In this document: positions 8,029-17,225 of the stretch, in pieces
Position numbering within the stretch: position 1 is the first letter of the stretch
How the letters are laid out: each line of letters begins with the position of its first letter
Assembly (NCBI GenBank): GCA_963697455.1
Contig: CAVOOI010000007.1
Span: forward strand, 1 to 64,000
From: JAFEDN01 sp963697455
Lineage (GTDB): Bacteria > Pseudomonadota > Gammaproteobacteria > Coxiellales > Coxiellaceae
Length of the DNA: 64,000 nt
Direction: 5' to 3'
The notes under the pieces: model-generated
Told to the model about the DNA's origin: nothing
Database searches by the model: none
The model's input: only the letters and a program-made list of their open reading frames with translations
Position numbers and translations under genes: made by a program

Positions 8029-9225
8029 ATGGGTACGGCTGTTTTTCCCCGGCTCAGGCTGAAAAAAAATGAAGAAAAAAGATTGTTGCAAGGGCATTTG
8101 TGGGTTTATAGCAATGAAATTGATACTGCACAAACTCCGCTGGCTGGTTTTACTCCCGGGCAATTGGTGGATGTTGAAGACAGTCGCGGCCAGTGTTTAG
8201 GCAGGGGATACGTTAATCCGCATACCTTGTTGTGCGCACGATTGTTGACTAGAAATCCTCTCGCGCCGTTAGATGAAGCTTTCTTTATTGAAAGAGTGCG
8301 TTCAGCTTTGCAATTGAGGGAAACACTCTATTCACGGCCTTACTACCGGCTAATTTATGGAGAATCGGATTTTTTGCCGGGTCTCATTGTTGACCGGTAC
8401 CATGATTTATTAGTTGTGCAGATCACTACCGCCGGTATGGAGTTGCTGCGAGAAACCATAATCGCAGCATTGCAGCGCGTTTTGCATCCCGAGGCCATCT
8501 TGCTGCGCAACGATCATAGTATGCGGCTGGTAGAAGGCTTGCCGCAGTATGTGAGCGCTGCGCTAGGTGAACCGGCGGAACGTTGCTTAGTAGAAGAAAA
8601 TGACGCTGCGTTTTGGATTGCACCGTGGAGCGGGCAGAAAACCGGCTGGTTTTACGATCATCGGGAAAGCCGCCGGCAATTGCAACGATTTGTGCCTGGC
8701 AAGCGAGTCTTGGATGTGTTTTCTTATGTAGGCGCCTGGGCGGTCCAAGCGGCGGTGTATGGGGCTGCGGAAGTGTGGGCGGTGGATAGCTCCGCGCCGG
8801 CCTTAGAAAAATGCTCTGAAAATGCTGATTTGAATAAAGTGAAGCCTATTTTAAAAACCTGGCAGGGTGACGCGTTCGATCAGCTCAAGCAGTTCGCTGC
8901 AGATCAAGTTAAGTTTGATGTGATTATTTTAGACCCCCCGGCATTTATAAAAAAACGCAAAGATTATCCACAAGGATTTTTAGCCTATAAGCGTCTTAAC
9001 GCTTTGGCTTTGCAATTATTATCCAAACCCGGAGTATTAATTACGGCCTCATGCTCGCATCATCTATCCGCAGAAGATTTGCAAAGGGCGGTATTACTAG
9101 GCAGCCTGGCTGCGGGCAGAGATCTACAAATATTATCCCGCGGCCATCAAGGATTAGACCACCCCGTACACCCGGCGATTCCTGAAACCGATTATCTAAA
9201 AACCTTATTCTGCTTTTCCGCTTGA
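8029..9225 (+). CDS. rlmI: 23S rRNA (cytosine-C5)-methyltransferase RlmI-like
   Basis: The 398-aa protein has an N-terminal PUA RNA-binding domain (LRLKKNEEKRLLQGHLWVYS), a central EEHEE-type linker and a C-terminal Rossmann methyltransferase with the cofactor motif VLDVFSYVGAWAVQAA, the motif IV ILDPPAF and the catalytic cysteine in TASCSHH. RlmI methylates C1962 of 23S rRNA. The start codon lies two bases after the hicB stop, so it may be read through from the toxin-antitoxin operon. The function is inferred from family membership. Confidence 0.9.
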   Translation: MGTAVFPRLRLKKNEEKRLLQGHLWVYSNEIDTAQTPLAGFTPGQLVDVEDSRGQCLGRGYVNPHTLLCARLLTRNPLAPLDEAFFIERVRSALQLRETLYSRPYYRLIYGESDFLPGLIVDRYHDLLVVQITTAGMELLRETIIAALQRVLHPEAILLRNDHSMRLVEGLPQYVSAALGEPAERCLVEENDAAFWIAPWSGQKTGWFYDHRESRRQLQRFVPGKRVLDVFSYVGAWAVQAAVYGAAEVWAVDSSAPALEKCSENADLNKVKPILKTWQGDAFDQLKQFAADQVKFDVIILDPPAFIKKRKDYPQGFLAYKRLNALALQLLSKPGVLITASCSHHLSAEDLQRAVLLGSLAAGRDLQILSRGHQGLDHPVHPAIPETDYLKTLFCFSA

Positions 9226-9252
9226 AGCAGCCAAAAATTGAGGATTGTACCT

Positions 9253-9369
9253 ATGGAAACTGAGAATAAATTATTAAATTTGATTCCCCATCCCGATCTC
9301 ATCATCGGTGATCCTGATTCTTTAGTGCATATGGATTGGTCAGAAGAATGGAAACAGGATGATTTATGA
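9253..9369 (+). CDS. Small ORF, possible antitoxin remnant (38 aa)
   Basis: An acidic 38-codon frame ending SEEWKQDDL. Its TGA overlaps the ATG of the next tiny frame, whose sequence resembles the start of a PIN-domain toxin. This stop-start overlap is typical of toxin-antitoxin pairs, so I read it as the tail of, or a degraded, VapB-type antitoxin. No family motif is decisive. Confidence 0.35.
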   Translation: METENKLLNLIPHPDLIIGDPDSLVHMDWSEEWKQDDL

Positions 9370-9428
9370 TGTATCTGGAAACACATGCAGTCGTTTGTCA
9401 TCTGGGATTGACTTTTAAAAAGGTTTGA
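9366..9428 (+). pseudogene. Truncated PIN-domain (VapC-like) toxin remnant
   Basis: Twenty codons beginning MMYLETHAVVCHL, which resembles the N-terminus of PIN ribonucleases (M-x-YLDTHVVVWL, where the Asp is catalytic); here the acidic residue is Glu. The frame stops after 20 codons and no downstream PIN residues follow before the cytochrome b561 gene, so the gene has been deleted or truncated. Confidence 0.4.
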
Positions 9429-9453
9429 GGTTAAGTGTGGTCACGGAGGCGGT

Positions 9454-10020
9454 ATGCTAAAAAATAATGGATATGCTTATGGAAATATTACCAAATTATT
9501 GCACTGGTTGATTGCAGTGCTGGTGATTGGGATGTTGATATTTGGCTTAATTTTAGTGAAGCTGCCCAATAGCCATCTCAAGTCAATTCTGATTGACCTA
9601 CATAAATCAGTGGGATTGACTATTTTATTATTGATGATCATCCGCTTATATTGGCGTTTCGTTGACCCTATCCCGGTTTTGCCGATTACAGTTCCGCCTT
9701 GGGAAAAATTAGCTGCGCGTACCGTTCAGGCCTTATTTTATCTGGTTTTATTCATCATGCCGGTCAGCGGCTGGTTAATGTCATCCTTTGGAGGACATCC
9801 AGTGATATTTTGGGCTTGGTTTAATACCGCATTGCCCGTTGCAAAAAATACTCACCTGGCAGAGAATCTTTTTACAGTTCACAGTGTGATTGCCTGGGTA
9901 ATCATCGGTTTACTGGTCTTACATATTGGGGCTGCACTTAAACATCATTTTATCGAGAAAAATAATGTACTCAGAAGAATGCTGCCCGGTTATAAATCCC
10001 TTAACCTTTTTCGCGAGTAA
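9454..10020 (+). CDS. Cytochrome b561 family protein
   Basis: A 188-aa inner-membrane diheme cytochrome. Four hydrophobic helices are visible, with haem-ligand histidines in LLHWLIAV (helix 1), DLHKSVGL (helix 2), TVHSVIAW and LVLHIGAALKHHF. Bacterial b561 proteins (CybB/YodB) move electrons from ubiquinol, some serving as superoxide:quinone oxidoreductases. A GGAGG ribosome site precedes the ATG. pepN follows six bases later, so the two are probably co-transcribed. Confidence 0.92.
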   Translation: MLKNNGYAYGNITKLLHWLIAVLVIGMLIFGLILVKLPNSHLKSILIDLHKSVGLTILLLMIIRLYWRFVDPIPVLPITVPPWEKLAARTVQALFYLVLFIMPVSGWLMSSFGGHPVIFWAWFNTALPVAKNTHLAENLFTVHSVIAWVIIGLLVLHIGAALKHHFIEKNNVLRRMLPGYKSLNLFRE

Positions 10021-10026
10021 TTTATT

Positions 10027-12660
10027 ATGCATAAAACCCTTTATTTAAAAGAATATCGTCCTGCGGATTTTACGATTGAATCAGTGCATATTCATGTCGA
10101 TTTACATGAAGAAAATACCGTGGTAAAAACGGTATTGAGCATTAAACGTAATTCATTGGCGAACACCCCGCAAGCGCCGTTAATTTTAAATGGCGAGGAC
10201 ATGAGTTTGCGCGCAGTTGCCCTGGATGGACACCGTTTATCTCCTGATCAATTCAGCGTGGACGACCAGCATTTAACCATTCCGCAAGTTCCGGAAGCGT
10301 TTATCCTGGAAACAGAAGTCATTATTCAGCCACAAAAAAATACCAAACTCAGTGGGCTTTATAAATCCCGCACGAATTTTTGCACTCAGTGCGAAGCCCA
10401 CGGTTTTCGCCGCATCACTTATTATCTTGATCGCCCGGATGTGATGTCGCGGTTTACTACCACCATCACCGCCGATAAAAAACAATATCCCGTTCTATTG
10501 TCCAATGGCAACTTAATGGAACAAAAAGATTTAGGCGATGGGCGGCACTGGGTGCATTGGCAGGATCCGTCTTTAAAACCAGCCTATTTATTTGCGTTAG
10601 TAGCAGGTGATTTTGACTTATTGGAAGATCATTTTGAAACTCAATCAGGACGCACAGTAGAGCTAAAAATGTATCTTGAACGCGGCTTTAAAGATCAAGG
10701 TGAGTTTGCGTTGACTGCATTAAAACATGCAATGCGTTGGGATGAAGAAACCTTTGGACGCGAATACGATCTAGATATTTACATGATTGTGGCCGTTAGC
10801 GATTTCAATATGGGTGCGATGGAAAATAAAGGACTCAATATTTTTAATACCAAATATATCCTGACCAAACCGCAGACCGGGACCGATCAGGATTATGCGG
10901 CGATAGAAAGCGTCATCGGTCATGAATATTTTCATAATTGGTCGGGAAACCGGGTGACGTGCCGGGATTGGTTTCAAATTACCTTGAAAGAAGGTTTGAC
11001 GGTTTTGCGCCAGCAATTATTTGACGCCGCGATGACTTCGCCTGCAGTGGCGCGTATCGATGAAGTGAATGCACTGCGTAATCGCCAGTTTTTAGAAGAT
11101 GATGGCCCCAATGCGCATTCAATTCGTCCTGAAGCCTACATTGAAGTTAATAATTTTTATACGGCCACGGTCTATTATAAGGGAGCGGAAGTCATCCGCA
11201 TGGTGCGCACTTTATTAGGGCCGGAAATGTTTCGTAAAGGCATGGATTTATATTTCTCCCGCCACGACGGTCAGGCGGTCACGGTCGAAGAGTTTATTCA
11301 AGCCATGGCGGACGTTTCCAAACTGGATTTTACTCAGTTTTTCCGCTGGTATAAGCAAAGCGGCACGCCGGTGTTAGACGTACGCGGCGAGTATAACCCT
11401 AAGCAACATCAATTTAAATTAACCGTTAAACAATCTTGCCCGGCTACTCCCGGGCAATCGCAAAAAGAGCCATTTTATTTACCTTTGGCAGTAGGGCTGA
11501 TTGGCGAAGATGGTCAGGATTTACCTTTGCAGTTAGCGGGAGAGAAGCAAGCAGTTGCTGGTACTAAAGTTTTAGTTATCCATGATCGGGAACAAGAATT
11601 TATCTTTACGCAAATAGTTCAAAAGCCCGTGCCCTCATTGTTAAGAAATTTTTCTGCACCGGTTAAATTGAATTATGCTTATAGTTTAGAAGAGTTGGCG
11701 TTGTTAATGATGCGAGATTCTGACATGGTTGCGAGATGGGAAGCGGCGCAACGATTTGCAGTTAAATTATTAATGAATTTGGTGACGTCTCAGCAAGATC
11801 AACGCGCTCTGCAATTACCGGCTATATGGACAGACACCTTTTCACAGTTATTAGCTGATAAGAATATTGATTTACATTTGCTGGCGCGATTATTCAGCTT
11901 ACCTTCAGAGAGTTACTTAAGCCAGTATAGCGAGCCAGTAGCCGTAGAGAATATCCACGCTGCACGCGAATTTGGCAAGCAGCAATTAGCCGTTAATTTA
12001 AAAACGCAATTTCTAGCGGCTTATCAACAATTTTCCACTCATGGCCCTTATGTTTATAATCCAGAAGCGATGGGCCGGCGCAGTATGAAAAATTTATGTT
12101 TAAGTTATTTAGTTCAAACCGGTGAGGATGTTTACGCTAATTTAGCCGTGGAGCAATTCCAAGCCAGCGATAACATGACGGATACCATGGGTGCTTTGGG
12201 GGCATTGAACAATTATCCCGGGAAACAACGCGCGCAGATACTCAATGCTTTTTATCAGAAATGGCATAATCAACCTTTAGTGGTTAATAAATGGCTGGCG
12301 CTCCAGGCCAGCTCGCAATTGCCAGATACTTTGGAGCAGGTGCAGCAGTTGTTAAAACATCCGGCTTTTTCCTTGAATAATCCCAATAATGTTTACAATC
12401 TGATTGGAGTATTTGCCGGCAATCTCATTCATTTCCATGCAGCTAATGGCTCTGGCTATCAATTAGTTGCCGATCAAGTTATCGCTATCGACCCTAAAAA
12501 TCCCCAGGTTGCCGCACGTATAGTAGAGCCCCTGACTCGTTGGCAACGATTCGATAAAAATCGTCAACAACTCATGCGTCAACAATTGCAACGAGTCCAA
12601 GCCAACCCGCAAATATCCACTGACGTTTACGAATTAGTAATGAAAAGCCTAGCAGATTGA
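10027..12660 (+). CDS. pepN: Aminopeptidase N (M1 family)
   Basis: A 877-aa zinc aminopeptidase, the usual PepN length, that removes N-terminal residues from peptides in the cytoplasm. Seen: the GAMENKG substrate-binding motif, the HEYFHNWSGNRVTCRDWFQ zinc motif (HEXXH with the third ligand Glu in LKEGLTV), and the downstream tyrosine region FYTATVYYKGAEVIRM. The C-terminal half is the helical alpha-solenoid of the family. In the segment after the zinc motif the sequence reads LTVLRQQLFDAA where E. coli has LTVFRDQEFSSD, a mild divergence. Confidence 0.97.
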   Translation: MHKTLYLKEYRPADFTIESVHIHVDLHEENTVVKTVLSIKRNSLANTPQAPLILNGEDMSLRAVALDGHRLSPDQFSVDDQHLTIPQVPEAFILETEVIIQPQKNTKLSGLYKSRTNFCTQCEAHGFRRITYYLDRPDVMSRFTTTITADKKQYPVLLSNGNLMEQKDLGDGRHWVHWQDPSLKPAYLFALVAGDFDLLEDHFETQSGRTVELKMYLERGFKDQGEFALTALKHAMRWDEETFGREYDLDIYMIVAVSDFNMGAMENKGLNIFNTKYILTKPQTGTDQDYAAIESVIGHEYFHNWSGNRVTCRDWFQITLKEGLTVLRQQLFDAAMTSPAVARIDEVNALRNRQFLEDDGPNAHSIRPEAYIEVNNFYTATVYYKGAEVIRMVRTLLGPEMFRKGMDLYFSRHDGQAVTVEEFIQAMADVSKLDFTQFFRWYKQSGTPVLDVRGEYNPKQHQFKLTVKQSCPATPGQSQKEPFYLPLAVGLIGEDGQDLPLQLAGEKQAVAGTKVLVIHDREQEFIFTQIVQKPVPSLLRNFSAPVKLNYAYSLEELALLMMRDSDMVARWEAAQRFAVKLLMNLVTSQQDQRALQLPAIWTDTFSQLLADKNIDLHLLARLFSLPSESYLSQYSEPVAVENIHAAREFGKQQLAVNLKTQFLAAYQQFSTHGPYVYNPEAMGRRSMKNLCLSYLVQTGEDVYANLAVEQFQASDNMTDTMGALGALNNYPGKQRAQILNAFYQKWHNQPLVVNKWLALQASSQLPDTLEQVQQLLKHPAFSLNNPNNVYNLIGVFAGNLIHFHAANGSGYQLVADQVIAIDPKNPQVAARIVEPLTRWQRFDKNRQQLMRQQLQRVQANPQISTDVYELVMKSLAD

Positions 12661-12741
12661 TAGAGAAATTTGTCCCGATTTTTTATTTACACTGATTGTG
12701 GAGTAATCAAGTTGGTAAAGAACAAAATACTTATCCATAGA
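12661..12741. other. Intergenic spacer downstream of pepN
   Basis: No gene is seen. Together with the palindromic element that follows, it makes a ~300-bp gap between pepN and the acetyltransferase. There is no clear terminator hairpin directly after the pepN stop; the neighbouring element may serve. Confidence 0.5.
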
Positions 12742-12909
12742 CCGCCATATTTTTAGGAGTCGCCAAGAGGATGCGGATAGATCGCATTCCGGGTCCTGTC
12801 CACTGCGTCTTTTCCGTGCTCGCTTCGCTGCGCGCGCAAAAGACGCAGCGGACAGGACCCCTCATGCGGTCTATCCGCAACGGGCTTGGCGGCGGCGGGA
12901 AATATTAAC
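12742..12909. repeat. Palindromic intergenic element, copy 1 (mixed ends)
   Basis: A 168-bp near-perfect hairpin. The left end reads CCGCCATATTTTTAGGAGTC and the right end reads GGCGGCGGGAAATATTAAC, i.e. two different end types on one element. Both inner arms carry TGCGGATAGA/TCTATCCGCA, followed by the core GGGTCCTGTC and an apical stem around CTGCGTCTTTT / AAAAGACGCAG. Related copies lie at 28871-29026 and 29770-29921. No coding sequence is supported inside. Confidence 0.9.
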
Positions 12910-12960
12910 GGTGTTTGGGTTAAAATTGGAATAGCCAGATGCATACACAAGGAGTTTAGT

Positions 12961-14118
12961 GTGAACAGCGAATATTATGCGGAAATTCATGATTCAGTTA
13001 AGAATGTAGATTCTCAAGAATGGGGGGAGTTAATTAATTCGAATCAAGATTTGGCGATGGATCCTCGCTTAGTTTATTTATTAGAAAATACCCTCAGCGA
13101 CCAAGCGAAGTTTTGGACAGTGGTGATTCGCAATCAGCAACGGCAGCTGATTAGTTGTGCGTGTTTAAGTTTATTTCAAACCGATGTCATGCAATCCGCT
13201 GTCGGCTTAGCGCAAACACTCATTCAGCGGTTGCGGCGATATTGGCCTAATGCTTTAAAATTGAAAGTGCTATTTTGTGGATTACCGTTACCTTCTGGAC
13301 ATACCCATTTACGCATTCATCATGCGGCGGATTCGAGCGCGGTTTTAAAATTACTCAATGACGTCATGATTGGGATTGCACGTCAACAACATGCGCAATT
13401 ACTGGTTTTTAAAGAATTAAATGCAGCTCAGGATAAAGAAGTACAATATCTACAACAGCTCGGATATGTGCGCGGTGAATTACAGCCTATTTATCAACTA
13501 TCACGATCCTTTAAAGATTTTGCAGAATATAAAGCGCAACTACGCGCTCCTTACCGTCATCAAATTCAAGTAAATGTTAAAAAATTTAATACTTCTGGTT
13601 TGCAAGTACAACATTTTTTTGAACCTGAAGAAATTTATTCACAATTCAGTGATGCGGTACATCAGTTATATTTGAATGTGTGGGACAAAGCCCCTGAAAA
13701 ATTAGAATGTTTTTCAGCAGATTTTTTTCGTGAACTACCGCGCGCATTGCCAAATCAAGTCGTACTGACTTTAATAAAAGATGAACAAAAAGCCGTAGCG
13801 TTTGCCATAGGCGTAGTAGACGAGAATAATTATTATAATTTGTACGTTGGATTAGATTATCTTTATTTGCAAAAAACTGATCTTTACTTTAATTTATTTT
13901 TTCATGAATTGGATCAGGTGTTTGGATTAAACAAAACCAAAATATTGCTTGGACAAACTTCAGGAATGTTTAAAGCGCGCCTGGGAGCGTCTCCTGATCC
14001 TCGGTTTTTTTGGGTGCGTCCTTTAAACCCGATTTTGAGAATGATATTCAAATACTTTCAAAAGCTTATTTTTCCGCAAGTAAAAATCATAAAAGAAAAC
14101 CAAGTGTTTAAAGATTAA
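12961..14118 (+). CDS. GNAT-like (Acetyltransf_6 type) acyltransferase, family uncertain
   Basis: A 385-aa protein whose second half resembles the BioF2-like/FemAB-like acetyltransferase fold: KAQLRAPYRHQIQVNVKKF, then a substrate domain, then the shared strand-helix NYYNLYVGLDY and a conserved ending with LLGQTSGMFKARLG. I chose the GTG at 12961, 9 bases after AAGGAG, because the residues upstream are translated from the palindromic element. The exact substrate is unknown. The last 234 bases are duplicated at 16033-16266. Gene content around it is accessory. Confidence 0.6.
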   Translation: MNSEYYAEIHDSVKNVDSQEWGELINSNQDLAMDPRLVYLLENTLSDQAKFWTVVIRNQQRQLISCACLSLFQTDVMQSAVGLAQTLIQRLRRYWPNALKLKVLFCGLPLPSGHTHLRIHHAADSSAVLKLLNDVMIGIARQQHAQLLVFKELNAAQDKEVQYLQQLGYVRGELQPIYQLSRSFKDFAEYKAQLRAPYRHQIQVNVKKFNTSGLQVQHFFEPEEIYSQFSDAVHQLYLNVWDKAPEKLECFSADFFRELPRALPNQVVLTLIKDEQKAVAFAIGVVDENNYYNLYVGLDYLYLQKTDLYFNLFFHELDQVFGLNKTKILLGQTSGMFKARLGASPDPRFFWVRPLNPILRMIFKYFQKLIFPQVKIIKENQVFKD

Positions 14119-14120
14119 AG
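13885..14120 (+). repeat. Direct repeat, left copy (acetyltransferase 3' end)
   Basis: These 236 bases recur at 16033-16268 in the same orientation with only about five mismatches. The repeat ends two bases after the stop codon of the acetyltransferase, so insertion or duplication has preserved an intact gene on the left. Confidence 0.95.
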
Positions 14121-14122
14121 GT

Positions 14123-14326
14123 AACTGCTCACCCCTTTAACGAATTATAAACCATCTCCGCGTGAACGAAGGCATCCGCCCAAAAGCTCGCCAGATTTTC
14201 ACTACGGGGCCACGCTGCGACTCAGTCATCGTGCCCATAGCGAATGGGCGGATGGCCTTCGTTCCCGCTAACTGCTATGCCGTATTTTTATCGGGGAATA
14301 TCATGCGAATAATGAGATCAATCATT
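14123..14326 (+). repeat. Inverted repeat, left copy, bordering accessory island
   Basis: About 204 bases that recur as the reverse complement at 18061-18268 with roughly 95% identity. Inside there is a stem of GAACGAAGGCATCCGCCC against GGGCGGATGGCCTTCGTTC. The right copy holds CCTGTCAGA in the middle, which is missing in this copy. The short open frame at 14162-14344 is part of the repeat and not a gene. This element fills the gap up to the promoter of the ankyrin gene. Confidence 0.93.
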
Positions 14327-14357
14327 CGTCGACGTCGAGCCTGACCCCATTGACATG

Positions 14358-14386
14358 TTGACAATTTTGTAAAAAAAATATACAAT
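14358..14386 (+). promoter_or_regulatory. Near-consensus sigma70 promoter for the ankyrin/Sel1 gene
   Basis: TTGACA at 14358-14363 and TACAAT at 14381-14386 are separated by exactly 17 bases, rich in A. The start codon at 14451 follows, with a G-rich AGGGG ribosome site. Confidence 0.7.
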
Positions 14387-14450
14387 TTAACGAATATTGG
14401 AAAATGGGTAGAGGATATATCAAGAAAGTAACGTAGGGGTAAAGAAAATT

Positions 14451-15973
14451 ATGAAAACAGATAGTCAAGAAAAAGATAGCTTAGAACTAAAAAGTATAAT
14501 AAATTCAAACTATATAGATGAAAACAAGGTAAATCGAGCGCTTTTCTTGATAAAAGAAGGCGCTGATGTTAACACAACAAATTCAGGAGACGAAAACTTA
14601 GGTACTATCCTAGCGAGAAGAAACATCTGTAAAGAAAAAATTTTAGACTTTGTTAAGCTAGGAGGGGAAATTGTTTCCAGATTAGAGAGAAAACGTATGG
14701 CTCCCTACTTCTTGACTCGAGAGATTATAGTACGTCCAAAAAACATTGATATACTTGTTGAGCTTAAAAATATTAAAAATTTCCAGTTCCCTCCTACCCT
14801 GTATGACGAGATATCTCTGAGAACAGGTATATACTCTGATGTTGCTGTTTACATTAGAGATTGGACCCCTGATAGCTTTCATCCCTTCCTGGGTCATTTT
14901 TTGAAACAAAATCCGACAGATTATAAACACGCCTTACAATTAATTCGTTTAAGAGGTCCTTCGCGATATGATAGTTGTAAAAGTCTACTACATGACTTAG
15001 TCGCAGGAGACTTCAAAGAAAATGCGAAATATATAAGAGAATTAATTAGTATAGATATAAAATGCATTAGTTATGAAGCGGAAATACACTTACCGAATAT
15101 TGGTTATACTACCGTTACAGCCTTAGCTTATGCGATAAACGTTAATAAATTTGACACGGCATTGTTATTGGTTGAACTTGGAGCTGATCCAAATACTTGT
15201 GATCGATTGGGTACGCCATTATTGCATTGTTTGATTAGACAAAAGAAATTCGAGGCTATGCAAAGGCTTCTGCAAGATCCTAGACTGAATATTCAGGCTA
15301 AAGATCAGAAGGAACAAACGGCCTTATCCTATTTGCTCAAAGAACATTATTCGCGCTCTTTAGTCTTAAATTTAATTAGAAGCGAAGACAAAGAGCATCA
15401 AGGCGAGGTTGCTTTCACAGTTGCAAATAATTTAGTTAATGGGAAAAACTGCAAGAAAAATATGGCGGACGCGGTTGTATTTTATCAATATGCGGCTGAC
15501 CAAAAACATCTTCCAGCATGTTTCGAATTAGCTTGTTGTTATCAGTACGGCCGTTTAGGAGTTCCACAGGATTTAAGCAAAGCTATGAATACTACAAAAT
15601 GATAGCAGAAGCCAAAATTACAAATGATCAGGCTTTGAGTAAGCTTCAGGCTAAAGCACTCTTGGCGCTGGGGAATTTACATACTGATACTCGGTTCCCC
15701 GGCAAAGATCCGAAAGCAGTGGTTTCTTTTTTTGAGAGAGCAGCTGACAGTAAGCTCTGTGTTGCAGCGCTATATTCCTTGGGGTTGTGTTACAATAATG
15801 GTTACGGAGTGAAACAAGATACTGGAATAGCTAACTCTTATTTTACTGACGCAGAAAAAAGGGGTGATGCTCGCGCTCAAGCTTACTGTCTATTAAAAAA
15901 CATTCAAGAGGAACCTAAGGGAAAGACTATTTCTGACGACACAGCCGAGGGATTTCACCAATCATCGCTCTAG
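14451..15973 (+). pseudogene. Ankyrin-repeat / Sel1-repeat protein, broken by a one-base deletion
   Basis: The first frame (14451-15602) encodes N-terminal unknown sequence, then ankyrin-like repeats (DTALLLVELGADPNTCDRLG, LLHCLIRQKKFEAMQRLLQ, QTALSYLL) and the start of Sel1 repeats (FYQYAADQKHLPACFELACC, GVPQDLSKA). After codon GCT near 15583 it ends in a short wrong tail. The second frame continues the Sel1 pattern (YEYYKMIAEA, VSFFERAADSK, LGLCYNNGYGVKQD) to 15973. Restoring one base gives LSKA-YEYYK and a ~507-aa protein. Such eukaryotic-like repeat proteins are often secreted effectors in Legionellales. Either a real mutation or a sequencing error is possible. Confidence 0.8.
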
Positions 15974-16005
15974 CCGCCAAATTGTTAGGCATCTATTAAA
16001 AGTGT

Positions 16006-16030
16006 CAAAGTCACAGGCTTGACCCCCAGG
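16006..16030 (+). repeat. 25-bp direct repeat, left copy
   Basis: CAAAGTCACAGGCTTGACCC with the following CCAGG recurs at 17226-17250 with one mismatch. The two copies bracket the segment holding the duplicated acetyltransferase end, the 225-aa gene and the duplicated pfkA end. Confidence 0.9.
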
Positions 16031-16032
16031 GG

Positions 16033-16266
16033 TACTTTAATTTATTTTTTCATGAATTGGATCAGGTGTTTGGATTAAACAAAACCAAAATATTGCTTGG
16101 ACAAACTTCAGGAATGTTTAAAGCGCGCCTGGGAGCGTCTCCTGATCCTCGGTTTTTTTGGGTGCGTCCTTTAAATCCGATTTTGAGAATGATATTCAAA
16201 TACTTTCAAAAGCTTATTTTTCCGCAAATAAAAACCATAAAAGAAAATCAAGTTTTTAAAGATTAA
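16033..16266 (+). pseudogene. Duplicated 3' fragment of the acetyltransferase gene
   Basis: The in-frame C-terminal ~77 codons of the gene at 12961-14118, including LLGQTSGMFKARLG and the same stop, without any 5' part. Differences from the parent are few (for example IK instead of VK near the end). It lies directly after the 25-bp repeat at 16006-16030. The whole duplicated tract is 16033-16268. Confidence 0.93.
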
Positions 16267-16330
16267 AGATAACACTTTGGAAATAAGGGGGGTATTTTAA
16301 TTTTGGTTTGACATCGAAATAGGATAGTGG

Positions 16331-16359
16331 TTGACTTGTTATTAGGAGCCGTGTAAATT
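16331..16359 (+). promoter_or_regulatory. Putative sigma70 promoter for the 225-aa gene
   Basis: TTGACT (16331-16336), a 17-base spacer and TAAATT (16354-16359), placed 32 bases before the ATG at 16392. The -10 match is only fair. Confidence 0.45.
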
Positions 16360-16391
16360 AAAGACAGAATTAACTTATATCAGGGGTGAAC

Positions 16392-17069
16392 ATGAGACAT
16401 AACTTGTACAATTTAGCCGCAGTATTATTGGTTTTATCCTCCACTTTGTACACCGGTTTTTTTTACCTTGCTAAGGATAATGATGATAAAGTTAATTCTA
16501 ATACAGATAATAATGAACTTGGCAAATGGGATAAACCTAAAGATCTTGGAAAGAACCGGCTGAGCCGACGGCTTTCTAATATGGCAGACCCTATTGGTGA
16601 GCCTTTTTATGATGGTAGAGAGTACGGTTGGCAATTTTTTTCTGATAAGGATCACATTCATAAACGAGGGAAAATAAATTGTCTCACTGTAAAAGCGGAA
16701 GATGGTTTTTATGTACAAGAAAACTTAATGGGTTTTGATTTTCATCAGCTTGAGACATTTGAATTAAATGCTCTCAAGAGTTTTTTTGAATCTAAAATTT
16801 TTGATAGCAAGTTGCTTAAACAAATCAAGGTAAATAGTTCATATAATCAAAAGGAATTAATTACTTTTGGTTTTGAGGTCCCTAAGAATACCTTGGGATT
16901 TTCAATTATGGATGAAATTTTAGAGAAAGTAGAAAAATCTCTATTTGAAGCGCCAAAATTTATAGTGTCATGCTTGTTGGTTAAACCAATATGTGATTTT
17001 AAAGAATTTTCATTAGAATTTGCTAATACAGCACACAGCATTGCTAATTATAAAAATGGTATGGGATAA
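16392..17069 (+). CDS. Hypothetical membrane-anchored protein (225 aa)
   Basis: No family recognised. An N-terminal hydrophobic stretch (LYNLAAVLLVLSSTLYTGFF) acts as a signal anchor, followed by a charged, soluble domain with two cysteines close to the C-terminus (SCLLVKPICDF). I prefer the ATG at 16392, 4 bases after CAGGGG, over the GTG at 16386. The gene lies between duplicated 3' ends of the acetyltransferase and of pfkA, so it may be the original neighbour of both. Confidence 0.6.
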   Translation: MRHNLYNLAAVLLVLSSTLYTGFFYLAKDNDDKVNSNTDNNELGKWDKPKDLGKNRLSRRLSNMADPIGEPFYDGREYGWQFFSDKDHIHKRGKINCLTVKAEDGFYVQENLMGFDFHQLETFELNALKSFFESKIFDSKLLKQIKVNSSYNQKELITFGFEVPKNTLGFSIMDEILEKVEKSLFEAPKFIVSCLLVKPICDFKEFSLEFANTAHSIANYKNGMG

Positions 17070-17117
17070 CGTCTTTTTGCCGGACTCAATCCAGTATCGC
17101 GGGATGACGAGGCTTAA

Positions 17118-17210
17118 ACATTACATAGAATGTTGTTTAACTCGAGTAACTTTTTATCAGCGAAAAATTCCGTGGTTTGGTTTGCGGTTGGGAATGGGGT
17201 TAACATAATG
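17118..17210. repeat. Direct repeat of the pfkA 3' end, left copy
   Basis: Ninety-three bases identical to 19961-20053, the 3' end of pfkA (minus strand). Here the pfkA frame ends with GTT TAA instead of GTG TGA, so the fragment keeps a proper stop. The upstream pfkA coding sequence is absent. Confidence 0.95.
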
Positions 17211-17225
17211 CGGTTTTTAAAAATG

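Noticed and set aside
12753..12950. Minus-strand frame of 65 codons
   Set aside because: It is a translation of the palindromic element with low-complexity GC-rich codons; no start signal.
12886..12960. N-terminal extension of the acetyltransferase (25 codons)
   Set aside because: The extension is translated from the end of the palindromic element; the GTG at 12961 has a good ribosome site.
14162..14344. 60-codon frame after the acetyltransferase
   Set aside because: It lies within the inverted repeat, has no ribosome site or family, and the other repeat copy does not preserve it.
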